From contig JAVVUK010000067.1 in the NCBI GenBank assembly GCA_036653215.1, positions 1 to 8,864 on the forward strand: a DNA stretch of 8,864 nt, in the 5' to 3' direction. The notes beneath the pieces were generated by a model that saw nothing but the letters and a program-made list of their open reading frames with translations, was not told the origin of the DNA and ran no database searches. The DNA is from JADFUS01 sp036653215 (GTDB lineage Bacteria; Bacteroidota; Bacteroidia; Bacteroidales; Rikenellaceae). Position 1 is the first letter of the stretch; the number at the start of each line of letters is the position of its first letter. The translations under genes and the position numbers were made by a program. This document shows, piece by piece, positions 1 to 6,253 of the stretch.

Positions 1-622
1 TTATAATGTGTGCTAAATACACGGTGCCACCAAACTCAACCGATGTTCTGTATTTATCAAGACATTGCTTTATATTCTCCTTTAGCGCCTCTGTAGATGT
101 TAAAGTATCGCTATATATATCTATATCATAATTTACAACATCGGCGTGTGCTGATATTACAACAAAACGATCACCGGCAAACTTAACCCTGTCTATGTAA
201 TTTTTAAAAGAAAAACATTCTGTGTCAGATAGCGGTACAAGAACGTTGTTAAGTGCTTTGGCTATCTTTATTGTTAGGTGTCTATCCCCCTCTATAACAG
301 CAAGAGCGGCTATAATCTGTTTATTTGGATTTTTTTCTTCATAATAGACTTCAAGAGTATCTTTATTATACTGCAAGGTATCTCCGAATTGCCACTTGCG
401 GCAAAGCGTAGTATACCATCTTAATGTGCCAGGTATCGCTTTATCAGTACGTTCTTCAATCTCTCGCATAAAAGCGTCCATAATAACCTCAAATGAATAA
501 ATAACAGATGCTATTGTTGTTGACCACAACTTCCATTCTGCCAAATGGGAGGTTGAGAGATTTAATTTTTCGAAGATTTCTGATTTAATAACAGCTTCTA
601 TCTCCTTAATTGTTCGTGCCAT
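1..622 (-). CDS. Baseplate wedge protein, J-like (Mu gp47 / T4 gp6 type), N-terminal 207 residues
   Basis: The frame is open from an ATG at 622 to the left edge with no stop, giving 207 residues and continuing outside. It starts MARTIKEIEAVIKSEI; residues 27-58 form a helix with WKLWSTTIASVIYSFE; 66-80 hold the LRWYTTLCRKWQFGD segment; 104-133 form ALAVIEGDRHLTIKIAKALNN followed by VLVPLS; 138-172 contain FKNYIDRVKFAGDRFVVISAHADVVNYDIDIY; and a further helix (about 176-191) and a strand follow. This combination and the position after gp25-like and X genes fit the Baseplate_J-like wedge protein of Bacteroidetes Mu-like phages, in which an N-terminal helical region is followed by beta domains (a full protein usually has about 280-400 residues). 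It would connect the sheath-initiator with the fibre-carrying part of the wedge. The start overlaps gpX by 17 bases. Confidence 0.84.
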   Translation of the reverse strand, partial: MARTIKEIEAVIKSEIFEKLNLSTSHLAEWKLWSTTIASVIYSFEVIMDAFMREIEERTDKAIPGTLRWYTTLCRKWQFGDTLQYNKDTLEVYYEEKNPNKQIIAALAVIEGDRHLTIKIAKALNNVLVPLSDTECFSFKNYIDRVKFAGDRFVVISAHADVVNYDIDIYSDTLTSTEALKENIKQCLDKYRTSVEFGGTVYLAHII

Positions 623-869
623 ATTTGTATGTATTTATTTCACAATCAGCCAATTCCTTTGTTATGTATTGCCGCTCTAAAAGCGAGGTCTTGTCTATTT
701 CTATCTCTAATCCTTCCATAATAGGAAGGTCTATAAAGAAGCTTTCAAGAGGTATTGTATTGCGCAAATGTGGGTTATTCTTCAATACCTCATCCATCGC
801 CTCAATTGTGCCGTAATATTTTATACATACGTCTCTAAGTGTTTGATTGTGTTGTGCTTTAACTTTCAT
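606..869 (-). CDS. Tail protein X, LysM-like (P2 gpX type)
   Basis: The chosen start gives 87 residues beginning MKVKAQHNQTL. Residues 5-50 match the P2 gpX / LysM pattern: QTLRDVCIKYYG, TIEAMDEVLKNNPHLRNTIPLESFFIDLP. An open frame extends upstream to a TTG at 881 and an ATG at 878, but gpX homologues start right at MK before the LysM-like region, so ATG 869 is preferred (878 is the alternative). The tail (residues 51-87) is more variable and charged. LysM-like domains of this kind occur in small tail proteins that link tube or wedge parts, among them T4 gp53. The gene overlaps the gp25-like gene by 11 bases at its start and the J-like gene by 17 bases at its end. Confidence 0.88.
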   Translation of the reverse strand: MKVKAQHNQTLRDVCIKYYGTIEAMDEVLKNNPHLRNTIPLESFFIDLPIMEGLEIEIDKTSLLERQYITKELADCEINTYKYGTNN

Positions 870-1146
870 ATTTGCCATCAATTATGAGATTGTTCTCAAC
901 ATCAAATGATACCTCTTTTACCTTTATGCCGTCAGCTGTCATTTGTCGTGTCACCTCTCGTAAAAATTCATGTGGCTTTTCATCGAGCAAATAATCTATT
1001 GCATTAACACCCATAAGAGGAGCATTTATGTAATCCCCTTTTGAAGCTTGCAGTATATCACCCTTGTGTTGCTCAGTGCTTTCGATGTACACGATATCTC
1101 CATTAAGCTCCACGTCACCATTTTCTTGTAATTTTATATCTCTCAT
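859..1146 (-). CDS. Baseplate wedge / sheath initiator protein, gp25-like (P2 gpW, Mu gp46 type)
   Basis: The protein has 95 residues, shorter than most of the family (about 100-140) but with its hallmarks in order: LQENGDVELNGDIVYIEST (6-24), an ILQASKGDYINAPLMGVN segment (31-48) corresponding to the region 'll...kGey...P..G.n', the YLLDE stretch (52-56), a helix LREVTRQMTADGIKVKEVSF (62-81) with the usual charged residues, and a final beta strand. In contractile systems gp25 nucleates the sheath on the baseplate and contacts the inner tube and wedge. It is encoded between the 72-residue gene (4-base ATGA overlap) and tail protein X (overlap of 11-23 bases, depending on the start chosen), the expected place before the J-type wedge gene. 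Confidence 0.92.
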   Translation of the reverse strand: MRDIKLQENGDVELNGDIVYIESTEQHKGDILQASKGDYINAPLMGVNAIDYLLDEKPHEFLREVTRQMTADGIKVKEVSFDVENNLIIDGKYES

Positions 1147-1361
1147 TTTATCGTGTAGTTAAACACACCTGTAACGGGACCACCTGTAGGTGGTGCTGAA
1201 AGACCTGTTGTATATGTTATTTTCATAGATTTTATTGCATCTATAACAGCATCAGCAAGAATGTCAGATAATGTATCAAGCGATATATCTGCGTCATAAG
1301 TATCACCACGAACATTATTAAATGCTGATTTAATATTGTTCTTTATCTCCTCCTTTACCAT
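1143..1361 (-). CDS. Unidentified 72-residue baseplate-cluster protein with conserved-looking GGPVTG tail
   Basis: The protein has an acidic, helical first half (residues 1-46, MVKEEIKNNIKSAFNNV ... SDILADAVIDAIKSMK) and a beta-like, Gly/Pro-rich second half (47-72) with TTGLSAPPTGGPVTGVFNY. I do not recognise a named family, although similar GPVTG-ended tails seem familiar from other phage proteins. It starts directly after the spike stop and its TGA overlaps the next ATG by 4 bases (ATGA), so it is tightly coupled to spike and gp25-like genes. Such placement and the shortened spike make a spike accessory or tip protein, or a small wedge or hub part, possible. That is inference only. No signal peptide, membrane segment or PAAR-type metal motif is visible. 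Confidence 0.78.
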   Translation of the reverse strand: MVKEEIKNNIKSAFNNVRGDTYDADISLDTLSDILADAVIDAIKSMKITYTTGLSAPPTGGPVTGVFNYTIK

Positions 1362-1853
1362 TTACTCTAAGTATTTGTCTAACTCCCTTTTGATTTTTTG
1401 AAAATCGGCAACATTAATAGGTGTACCGCTTGGTCCTACCGCCGTTGTCACCGTTAGTTTCGATATCGCATCCACAAGATCTGTTAAGGTCTTCTTTATG
1501 CCAGATGAACCAACATTAAATTTGTAGCCGTTTTTTGAAACACAACAATCAACATCTTCAATTGCCAGGAGCGTTTTGTCAATTTCTGAAAACATTGAAA
1601 TGTAGAGTTCATTGCTACCTCCTATTCTTGACACAATTACAACACTTTGGATAGATGGTATTATTACAATTCCTTTTTTTAAGCCGTCAACAACGGAATA
1701 AAGAAGTACATCGTCATAACTAACACCATCCGCCGCCACTACACACGTGCGATTTGCTGCGTTAACTTCCTTTACTATTGCCATGAAGGATGTTGCCGAT
1801 GCCTGTGTTAACCTTCTATTAAATAGTCTTTTTATCTCCGCTACCTCTATCAT
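1362..1853 (-). CDS. Short baseplate spike protein (gpV / Mu gp45 type)
   Basis: The protein has 163 residues. After an N-terminal helix (residues 1-20), residues 23-95 form a likely OB-fold (MAIVKEVNAANRTCVVAADG, then VIIPSIQSVVIVSRIGGS and ELYISMFSEIDK), the part that sits on the hub. Residues 98-120 look like short repeated strands (LLAIEDVDCCVSKNGYKFNV), as in a brief beta-prism. The C-terminus (120-163) has LTDLVDAISKLTV ... INVADFQKIKRELDKYL, a helical end found in other small phage spikes. It is short for a spike and shows no HxH iron-binding tip. The start at ATG 1853 overlaps the hub gene by 35 bases; a later ATG at residue 24 would cut the OB-fold, so the first is preferred. The stop abuts the next ATG. 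Confidence 0.82.
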   Translation of the reverse strand: MIEVAEIKRLFNRRLTQASATSFMAIVKEVNAANRTCVVAADGVSYDDVLLYSVVDGLKKGIVIIPSIQSVVIVSRIGGSNELYISMFSEIDKTLLAIEDVDCCVSKNGYKFNVGSSGIKKTLTDLVDAISKLTVTTAVGPSGTPINVADFQKIKRELDKYLE

Positions 1854-2802
1854 ATCGCTGTCCTATTTCTATTATCCTTCGGCCACCATTGCGTCCATAT
1901 TTTGTCTTCACCCCTTCCACATAATACAAGCCATTTCGCTGAGGGTATATATTATCTTTTATTCCTGCGAGACAGCAGGGCTCAATGTTTGGCAATAGAA
2001 ATGTAGTTATGTTGCCAGAGTACCCATCAACGCTAAGTCGCTGCATTTCATTCTCTGCCATTACTTTAAGCTCTGACATATCTTCAATGTCGTAGAAGTA
2101 TAGCGTTTTACTCGTGCCGCCGGCTGTTCCTATTGATGCCTGAACAACAGTGCCATCCTTTTTATAGCAAATTGCTTTTATCTCAAGCTTAACATCTTCA
2201 TTATTAAGATATTGCAAATCATCATCATTAATCACGTTTCGTCTAAATTCATAATTTACAACATCTCCATATATACGTGCTTTCCGCATGGCGTATATAT
2301 TACTGTTTAGGTCAAAAAAAACCGTGAGCCCATAGTCTCCTTGTAATTTAGATAACACATAAGCTATTGATTTATCTGCTATTACAAAGTTTTTAAGTTT
2401 TAAATCTTCGGCAAAACCGATGGAAAGATCCATTTTATGAAGCAACGCTTTGAGTGTTGTTGTGCCAGATGTGTTTATCTTACGTTTCCGACATTTGTAA
2501 AATTCATCTTCGCACTCTATCTCAAGCGGTGTACGCAAGTTTATTTGTTTGACATAACCTCTAAATTCAATGTTGTTTTTACCGTCATAACCAAGCCTTA
2601 TCTCCACTTTGTCACCTACTTTTATTTGCTGCGCTACCTCAACAATGGTTGCTTGCGTATCTTTTTGTTTGAGCACTGCCGTTGTCGGTGTTTTTATTTT
2701 AGCGGTGCTCATGAGCTCACTCAAAGATCGTTTTATCTCTACCTCTGCAACACTTTTAAAACGTTTGCCCCCTATTCTAACGTCACTACTTAATGTGTAC
2801 AT
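1819..2802 (-). CDS. Baseplate hub protein, gp27-like / gpD-like (Mu gpP, XkdQ type)
   Basis: The protein has 327 residues, the usual size of short hub proteins. It shows a first beta-barrel signature with VGDKVEIRLGYDG (62-74), FRGYVKQI (80-87) and IECEDEFYKCR (95-105), which match the pattern 'GD.v.v.lGY.g...f.G.v..i...-..i.ceD..y' common in phage hub proteins. Later parts contain IAYVLSKLQGDYGLTVFFD (about 144-162) and GNITTFLLPNIEPCCLAGI (about 263-281), the latter like the 'high-point' domain that ends the barrel set. Such proteins form the trimeric platform between tail tube and spike. It lies between the DUF6046-type gene and the spike gene, overlapping the spike gene by 35 bases. Cysteines occur at several positions but show no metal-binding pattern. 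Confidence 0.9.
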   Translation of the reverse strand: MYTLSSDVRIGGKRFKSVAEVEIKRSLSELMSTAKIKTPTTAVLKQKDTQATIVEVAQQIKVGDKVEIRLGYDGKNNIEFRGYVKQINLRTPLEIECEDEFYKCRKRKINTSGTTTLKALLHKMDLSIGFAEDLKLKNFVIADKSIAYVLSKLQGDYGLTVFFDLNSNIYAMRKARIYGDVVNYEFRRNVINDDDLQYLNNEDVKLEIKAICYKKDGTVVQASIGTAGGTSKTLYFYDIEDMSELKVMAENEMQRLSVDGYSGNITTFLLPNIEPCCLAGIKDNIYPQRNGLYYVEGVKTKYGRNGGRRIIEIGQRYDRGSGDKKTI

Positions 2803-2803
2803 A

Positions 2804-3391
2804 TCAGCTTATTATTAATTCATAAGGGGCATCTGAAACGCACTCTATTTTAACAGCTTGCATTTCTTCGCATCCTCCCATCGGGGGAAAAGAGACGCTC
2901 TTTATCACAACCTTGTCACTTCCATAATTAAATACCACGTCAGAAAAGGCAGACACTAAAGAAACAGACTCATTTGTTAAATACAGCTCCATGAAGCGAC
3001 TAATCTCTAACTCCGGGTACATTGTTCCATTATATAACATTCCAGCTATCGTGATGGCATAATCATCAACACTAACAAGTTCTTTTACAGTGCCTTTAGC
3101 TCCAACAAGCGCTGTCTCAACTATTGTCTTTTTCCCGGAAATAGTCATCACGGCAAATGGTATTTTAAGCCCCCCAATAGTGACAGGCATAAACAACCCA
3201 TCTTCATCGTAAAGTACTGTTCCCGTTGCCGTAGATGTGGCAGCATCCGTCTTAAAACTGTCTATATTGTAATCCTCAACATGACACATACCTCCTTTTC
3301 GTGACAACAACATGCCAGGATAAAAAAGACCTTTGTAGCCTATTATTGATAATAACATTTTACCAATGTCGTACTTATGCTTCATAGTCAT
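2804..3391 (-). CDS. DUF6046-type phage tail protein, between tape measure and hub
   Basis: The protein has 195 residues. A central block, residues 75-119, with the pattern LKIPFAVMTISGKKTIVET, LVGAKGTVKELVSVDDYAI and TIAGML, is the part that I recognise as DUF6046-like in Bacteroidetes phages. A helix with PELEISRFMELYL follows, then a beta-rich C-terminus (VVIKSVSFPPMGG ... VKIECVSDAPYELIIS). Function is not established to my knowledge. In Mu and PBSX the same slot (between tape measure and hub) holds gp43 or XkdP, proteins linking tube or tape measure to the baseplate, so a tube-baseplate connector is a reasonable guess. Starts are possible at ATG 3391 or ATG 3385 (residue 3); I keep 3391. 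Both overlap the end of the tape measure gene, suggesting translational coupling. The stop is one base before the hub ATG. Confidence 0.85.
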   Translation of the reverse strand: MTMKHKYDIGKMLLSIIGYKGLFYPGMLLSRKGGMCHVEDYNIDSFKTDAATSTATGTVLYDEDGLFMPVTIGGLKIPFAVMTISGKKTIVETALVGAKGTVKELVSVDDYAITIAGMLYNGTMYPELEISRFMELYLTNESVSLVSAFSDVVFNYGSDKVVIKSVSFPPMGGCEEMQAVKIECVSDAPYELIIS

Positions 3392-5765
3392 CTAACATCT
3401 TTTTAAGCTGCAATGTAACCTCTTCTTGTATTTGCTGATACCCTTTATCGTTGGCGTTATCTATTTGTATAACGATGCTGTCGCAAAATTTCTGCATCGT
3501 GATGCTTCTACGATTTACGGCGTATTCACTAGCATCATCAGTATTATTTGACATTACAGTCGCCTCAGAGCCACCGGGTGCTGCTAACATAGCACTTGCT
3601 GCTGCGGTCATTGTTGCCATTCTAAGAGGTGCTAACTTACTCATTATGGCACCGTAGGTTGTTGAGCCTTTAGTTTCTGTAATATTGTTAAGATCAAATG
3701 TGTCATTCCATCCAGCACTAACATCTGAAGATGTTGTTGTCGGCATACTTGACATACCAGGCATACTTGACATACCAGGCATACTTGACATACCAGGTTC
3801 CTTTGCCTTTTCGTCTTGAGACTCCTTCCAGGATTTAGCACCTGCATCTTGCCCCTTCTTCCATACTCCCGACCAATCAGCATCTGCCACCTTGACACCA
3901 AAATCAATGACCTGACCAACTGGAGTGAGACCTGCAAAAAGGTCTAAAGCGCCTTTCCCGGCTTCTTCAGCTGCTTGTTTAAATTCACCGTTAAAGAGAA
4001 GCGCAATAGCTTTCCCTAAGCTGCCAATTCCGCTAATTATGTGTTTAATAGGTGCCATAATAGCATCTATTAATAATCCTCCAAATAGCTTAACAACTTC
4101 CCAGCACCCTAAAACAACCTTTCTAAAGTCCTCGAATGAGTTCCACGCCCACACGACAGCACCAACAACAGCACCAACGGCTATCACTATCCATGTTAGA
4201 GGACAGCTCCAAAACGCCTTATTTAACCCTTGTTGAGCGATAGTCCATAACTTTGTAGCACCTATCACTATGCCACTCCGCAGTGCGTGCGCTTGAGCAG
4301 CGAGGGCGGACATATTCATCGCTACAGCCATAGCTGACAAAGATGCTACGAGACCCCAAACATAAGGATTTCCTTCTTTAAGCTCTGTGCTAATTGATTT
4401 AATCAACAAAGTCAAACCGTCAATGAGCCATAATATAGGCGTCAGAGCTATATTAACGAGCCATAAAGCACTGTCAAAAACAGGAAGTAAAGAAACGCCA
4501 AGCTCCGTTACGGCTGTTTTAAATGAATTTATAAGATCTATTAACTTCTGCATTGGGTTTTCTGAAAACTCAAAAGCTTTTTGTGTTTCTCCAGTGGCAT
4601 GGGCTACCTCATTCATAGAACTTGCTAGTTTATCTATATCTGAAGTTAACACAGCAACTGCGTTTTTTGCCTCCTTATCTTTAAGGCCCATAGACTCAAG
4701 AATGTTTGATTTTTCCTTATCGCTTTTATCGGCTGTTGCGGAGTTTATATCTCTTGCAATTTCTAAAATAGAACGCATTTTACCCTCTGTGTCAAATATT
4801 TGAACTCCAAATTTCCCCATATTATTTTGCACTTCACCACGACCAAGTACTGCAAATGCGTTTTCCATGAGCACTGCTGCGTGCTCTGCGCTTTGTCCTT
4901 TGCCTGTCATATATGCGAAGATGCCCCCAACTTCTTTGTATGCAATTCCCAAGCTTGAAGCCCCTGCGATTAAATTAGGCATATAACGAGCGAGGTCACC
5001 AAATTCGACAGCCCCAACTCTTTTGGCCGCAAAAAAAGTATCAAGGACCTCTTGAGCGGAAGCATTCTCTTTGCCTATAATAGACAAAGATTGAGCAAGA
5101 GCAGCCGAGACAGTATCAATATCTACAAATCCAGCTCGTGCCCCTTTCATGGAGGCGTCTAATATATCAAACGAAAGTGACACGTCCCCTGTTTGGGAGA
5201 TTATTTTTTCAAGGGCAACGGGGGCTATTGCAACATCACCTTTATTTTTTTTAACAATACTAAATACTTTATCATACGCCTTTTTAAGGCTATCCTCATC
5301 AAGTTGCGCCGTGATGTTTACCTTCGCCATATCTTCCCCAAAGGAATATGCTCCTTTCGCCGCAAAGCCTGCGATAGCAGCTCCAATTGCAGTATTATTA
5401 CGCATTAAACCTCCCGTTGCATCGTTAATACTGTTAAACAAACCCTTTATACCACCACCAGATCCCACACTCTGCAAGCGTGCAACATTCTCCTCAAGCC
5501 CCTTTATTTCTTTGTTATATTTCTTTATCATCCCCAAATTAGCAGGGTCAATAAGATCTCGTTCAGCTTGCAGAAGGTCTATCTTAGAACGTAAGGAGTC
5601 TACGCTGCCACCAAAGTTGGTGATTGAAGATTGTAAGACAGCTGTCTTCGAGCGTAAGCTATCAAATTTAGTAATAACATCAGCAGAACATCCTGTTATT
5701 GCTTTGAGCTTACAACTCATCTTATCTTGTAGCGATAGCGTGTATGTATAGGTTAATACTGACAT
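3375..5765 (-). CDS. Phage tail tape measure protein (TP901-like)
   Basis: The protein has 796 residues. Residues about 30-105 are heptad-like and charged (helical/coiled coil, with repeated LRSK motifs). Residues about 110-420 resemble the TP901 tape-measure region, with segments such as FVDIDTVSAALAQSL, YMPNLIAGASSLG and AYMTGKGQSAEHAAVLMENA. Three hydrophobic stretches follow (about 422-457, 467-482 and 519-540), common in tape measures and possibly used for membrane passage of DNA. Residues about 657-675 hold a methionine-rich PGMSSM tandem repeat, followed by a hydrophilic C-terminal region. By the usual rule of about 0.15 nm per residue the tail would be near 120 nm, if the whole protein acts as ruler. 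Its ATG is 4 bases after the stop of the frameshift extension. The stop overlaps the start of the next gene by 17 bases. Confidence 0.93.
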   Translation of the reverse strand: MSVLTYTYTLSLQDKMSCKLKAITGCSADVITKFDSLRSKTAVLQSSITNFGGSVDSLRSKIDLLQAERDLIDPANLGMIKKYNKEIKGLEENVARLQSVGSGGGIKGLFNSINDATGGLMRNNTAIGAAIAGFAAKGAYSFGEDMAKVNITAQLDEDSLKKAYDKVFSIVKKNKGDVAIAPVALEKIISQTGDVSLSFDILDASMKGARAGFVDIDTVSAALAQSLSIIGKENASAQEVLDTFFAAKRVGAVEFGDLARYMPNLIAGASSLGIAYKEVGGIFAYMTGKGQSAEHAAVLMENAFAVLGRGEVQNNMGKFGVQIFDTEGKMRSILEIARDINSATADKSDKEKSNILESMGLKDKEAKNAVAVLTSDIDKLASSMNEVAHATGETQKAFEFSENPMQKLIDLINSFKTAVTELGVSLLPVFDSALWLVNIALTPILWLIDGLTLLIKSISTELKEGNPYVWGLVASLSAMAVAMNMSALAAQAHALRSGIVIGATKLWTIAQQGLNKAFWSCPLTWIVIAVGAVVGAVVWAWNSFEDFRKVVLGCWEVVKLFGGLLIDAIMAPIKHIISGIGSLGKAIALLFNGEFKQAAEEAGKGALDLFAGLTPVGQVIDFGVKVADADWSGVWKKGQDAGAKSWKESQDEKAKEPGMSSMPGMSSMPGMSSMPTTTSSDVSAGWNDTFDLNNITETKGSTTYGAIMSKLAPLRMATMTAAASAMLAAPGGSEATVMSNNTDDASEYAVNRRSITMQKFCDSIVIQIDNANDKGYQQIQEEVTLQLKKMLDDYEA
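3742..3795 (-). repeat. Three perfect tandem copies of an 18-bp repeat in the tape measure gene
   Basis: The plus-strand unit GGCATACTTGACATACCA occurs three times in a row at 3742-3759, 3760-3777 and 3778-3795, with two further matching bases at 3796-3797. Each copy encodes six residues (PGMSSM on the coding strand), so copy-number changes keep the frame. Exact identity between copies indicates recent expansion by slippage or unequal exchange. Confidence 0.97.
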
Positions 5766-5769
5766 ATGT

Positions 5770-6242
5770 TTACACCGATATTATTTGTGCTAATTTATTA
5801 ATCCTTCGATTTTCAATATAAAGCGACATTGTCGCTGCATGTATCCACTCTGCATCCGTGAGTACATCTGGGTCGAGGTGAAGTTCTGAACGAATTAGGG
5901 CGTTTGTGACGAACAACCATCCATCCTCGTTTGTAATACTTGGGCCTAAAGCTTTTTTAATTCGCCTGTTTTGACATCTATAAGCTCTGCTAATTTTTGC
6001 GAAATTCCGAGAAAATAACCATCGTTATTTTGAATCTCAACATCTCCATCAATCCAACAATTCTTTAGAACAATTTCATTATATTTTATCATGTCACCAG
6101 CGCCAACTATAGCAGCAGCGGCTATAGTCTTTCTATCAGCAGGTTTAAGGTAACACTTCTTGTCGTCTACCTCATAAAGGTAAACATCGCCGTACTGTTT
6201 TTTCCAACCACTAATTTTGGCTTGCATTTCTTTATTTTCCAT
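5770..6242 (-). CDS. Tail assembly chaperone, -1 frameshift fusion product (gpG-T type, predicted 157 residues)
   Basis: If ribosomes slip back one base on the heptamer at 5958-5952, translation avoids the TAG at 5948-5946 and continues for 60 codons (GCT at 5952 to GTG at 5773) to TAA at 5772-5770, four bases before the tape-measure ATG. The product is the first 97 residues of the short protein plus an extension starting ALGPSITNEDGWLFVTN and including DPDVLTDAEWIHAATMS and YIENRRINKLAQ, an acidic, helix-forming composition suitable for a soluble chaperone domain. There is no ATG or GTG near the 5' end of the extension frame, only a TTG (codon 13) and late ATG (codon 42). In long-tailed phages (lambda G/GT and many others) this arrangement makes a small amount of fusion protein whose T domain contacts the tape measure. 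Frameshifting is predicted here, not shown. Confidence 0.82.
5946..6242 (-). CDS. Tail assembly chaperone, short (zero-frame) product
   Basis: The zero-frame product has 98 residues, with an N-terminal WKKQYGDVYLYEVDDKKCYLK motif (residues 13-33, beta hairpin), a helix-rich middle (PADRKTIAAAAIVGAG), a second part with NCWIDGDVEI, and a C-terminal helix with LAELIDV ending in KTGELKKL. Size and position between tube and tape measure fit the lambda gpG / XkdN-type chaperones that coat the tape measure during tail assembly. Residues KK near the end are encoded by AAA AAG within the run AAAAAAG, one codon before the TAG stop. This is the signature of a -1 slippery site and links the gene to the open frame downstream (see the fusion entry). 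Translation starts at ATG 6242 after AT-rich sequence. Confidence 0.85.
   Translation of the reverse strand: MENKEMQAKISGWKKQYGDVYLYEVDDKKCYLKPADRKTIAAAAIVGAGDMIKYNEIVLKNCWIDGDVEIQNNDGYFLGISQKLAELIDVKTGELKKL
5952..5958 (-). promoter_or_regulatory. Predicted -1 ribosomal frameshift slippery heptamer (A_AAA_AAG)
   Basis: On the coding strand the zero-frame codons read TTA AAA AAG CTT TAG. The A AAA AAG heptamer follows the X_XXY_YYZ rule and is the efficient bacterial slippery sequence. Only one sense codon (CTT) separates it from the zero-frame stop. The -1 frame is open from here to 5770. I found only a weak small stem (TTGT/ACAA with a 5-base loop) downstream and no convincing strong hairpin or pseudoknot by eye; no folding calculation was made. 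Confidence 0.82.
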
Positions 6243-6253
6243 TATATTTCATT

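Noticed and set aside
606..881. TTG start at 881 (or ATG 878) for the LysM-like gene
   Set aside because: TTG is directly followed by ATG, and gpX relatives begin right before the LysM-like region at MK; ATG 869 fits better, although 878 remains possible.
2437..2818. Two plus-strand frames (118 and 69 codons), rich in Cys/Phe or Ser/Leu
   Set aside because: They are antisense to the hub gene, overlap one another and show no plausible protein features.
3742..3797. CRISPR-like array
   Set aside because: The 18-bp units are directly adjacent with no spacers and lie within a coding frame.
3644..3937. 97-codon minus-strand frame with a repeated CQVCLV motif
   Set aside because: It is a different frame of the tape measure gene; the cysteine-like repeats come from the 18-bp tandem repeat read out of frame.
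5149..5751. 200-codon open frame on the plus strand
   Set aside because: It lies entirely antisense to the tape measure gene, has Leu/Ser/Ile-rich sequence without domain pattern, and the minus-strand frame shows a clear TP901-like protein. It is a shadow frame.
5773..5945. A separate gene between chaperone and tape measure
   Set aside because: The open frame has no ATG or GTG near its 5' end; only a TTG at its 13th codon and a late ATG. The in-frame link to a slippery heptamer explains it better.
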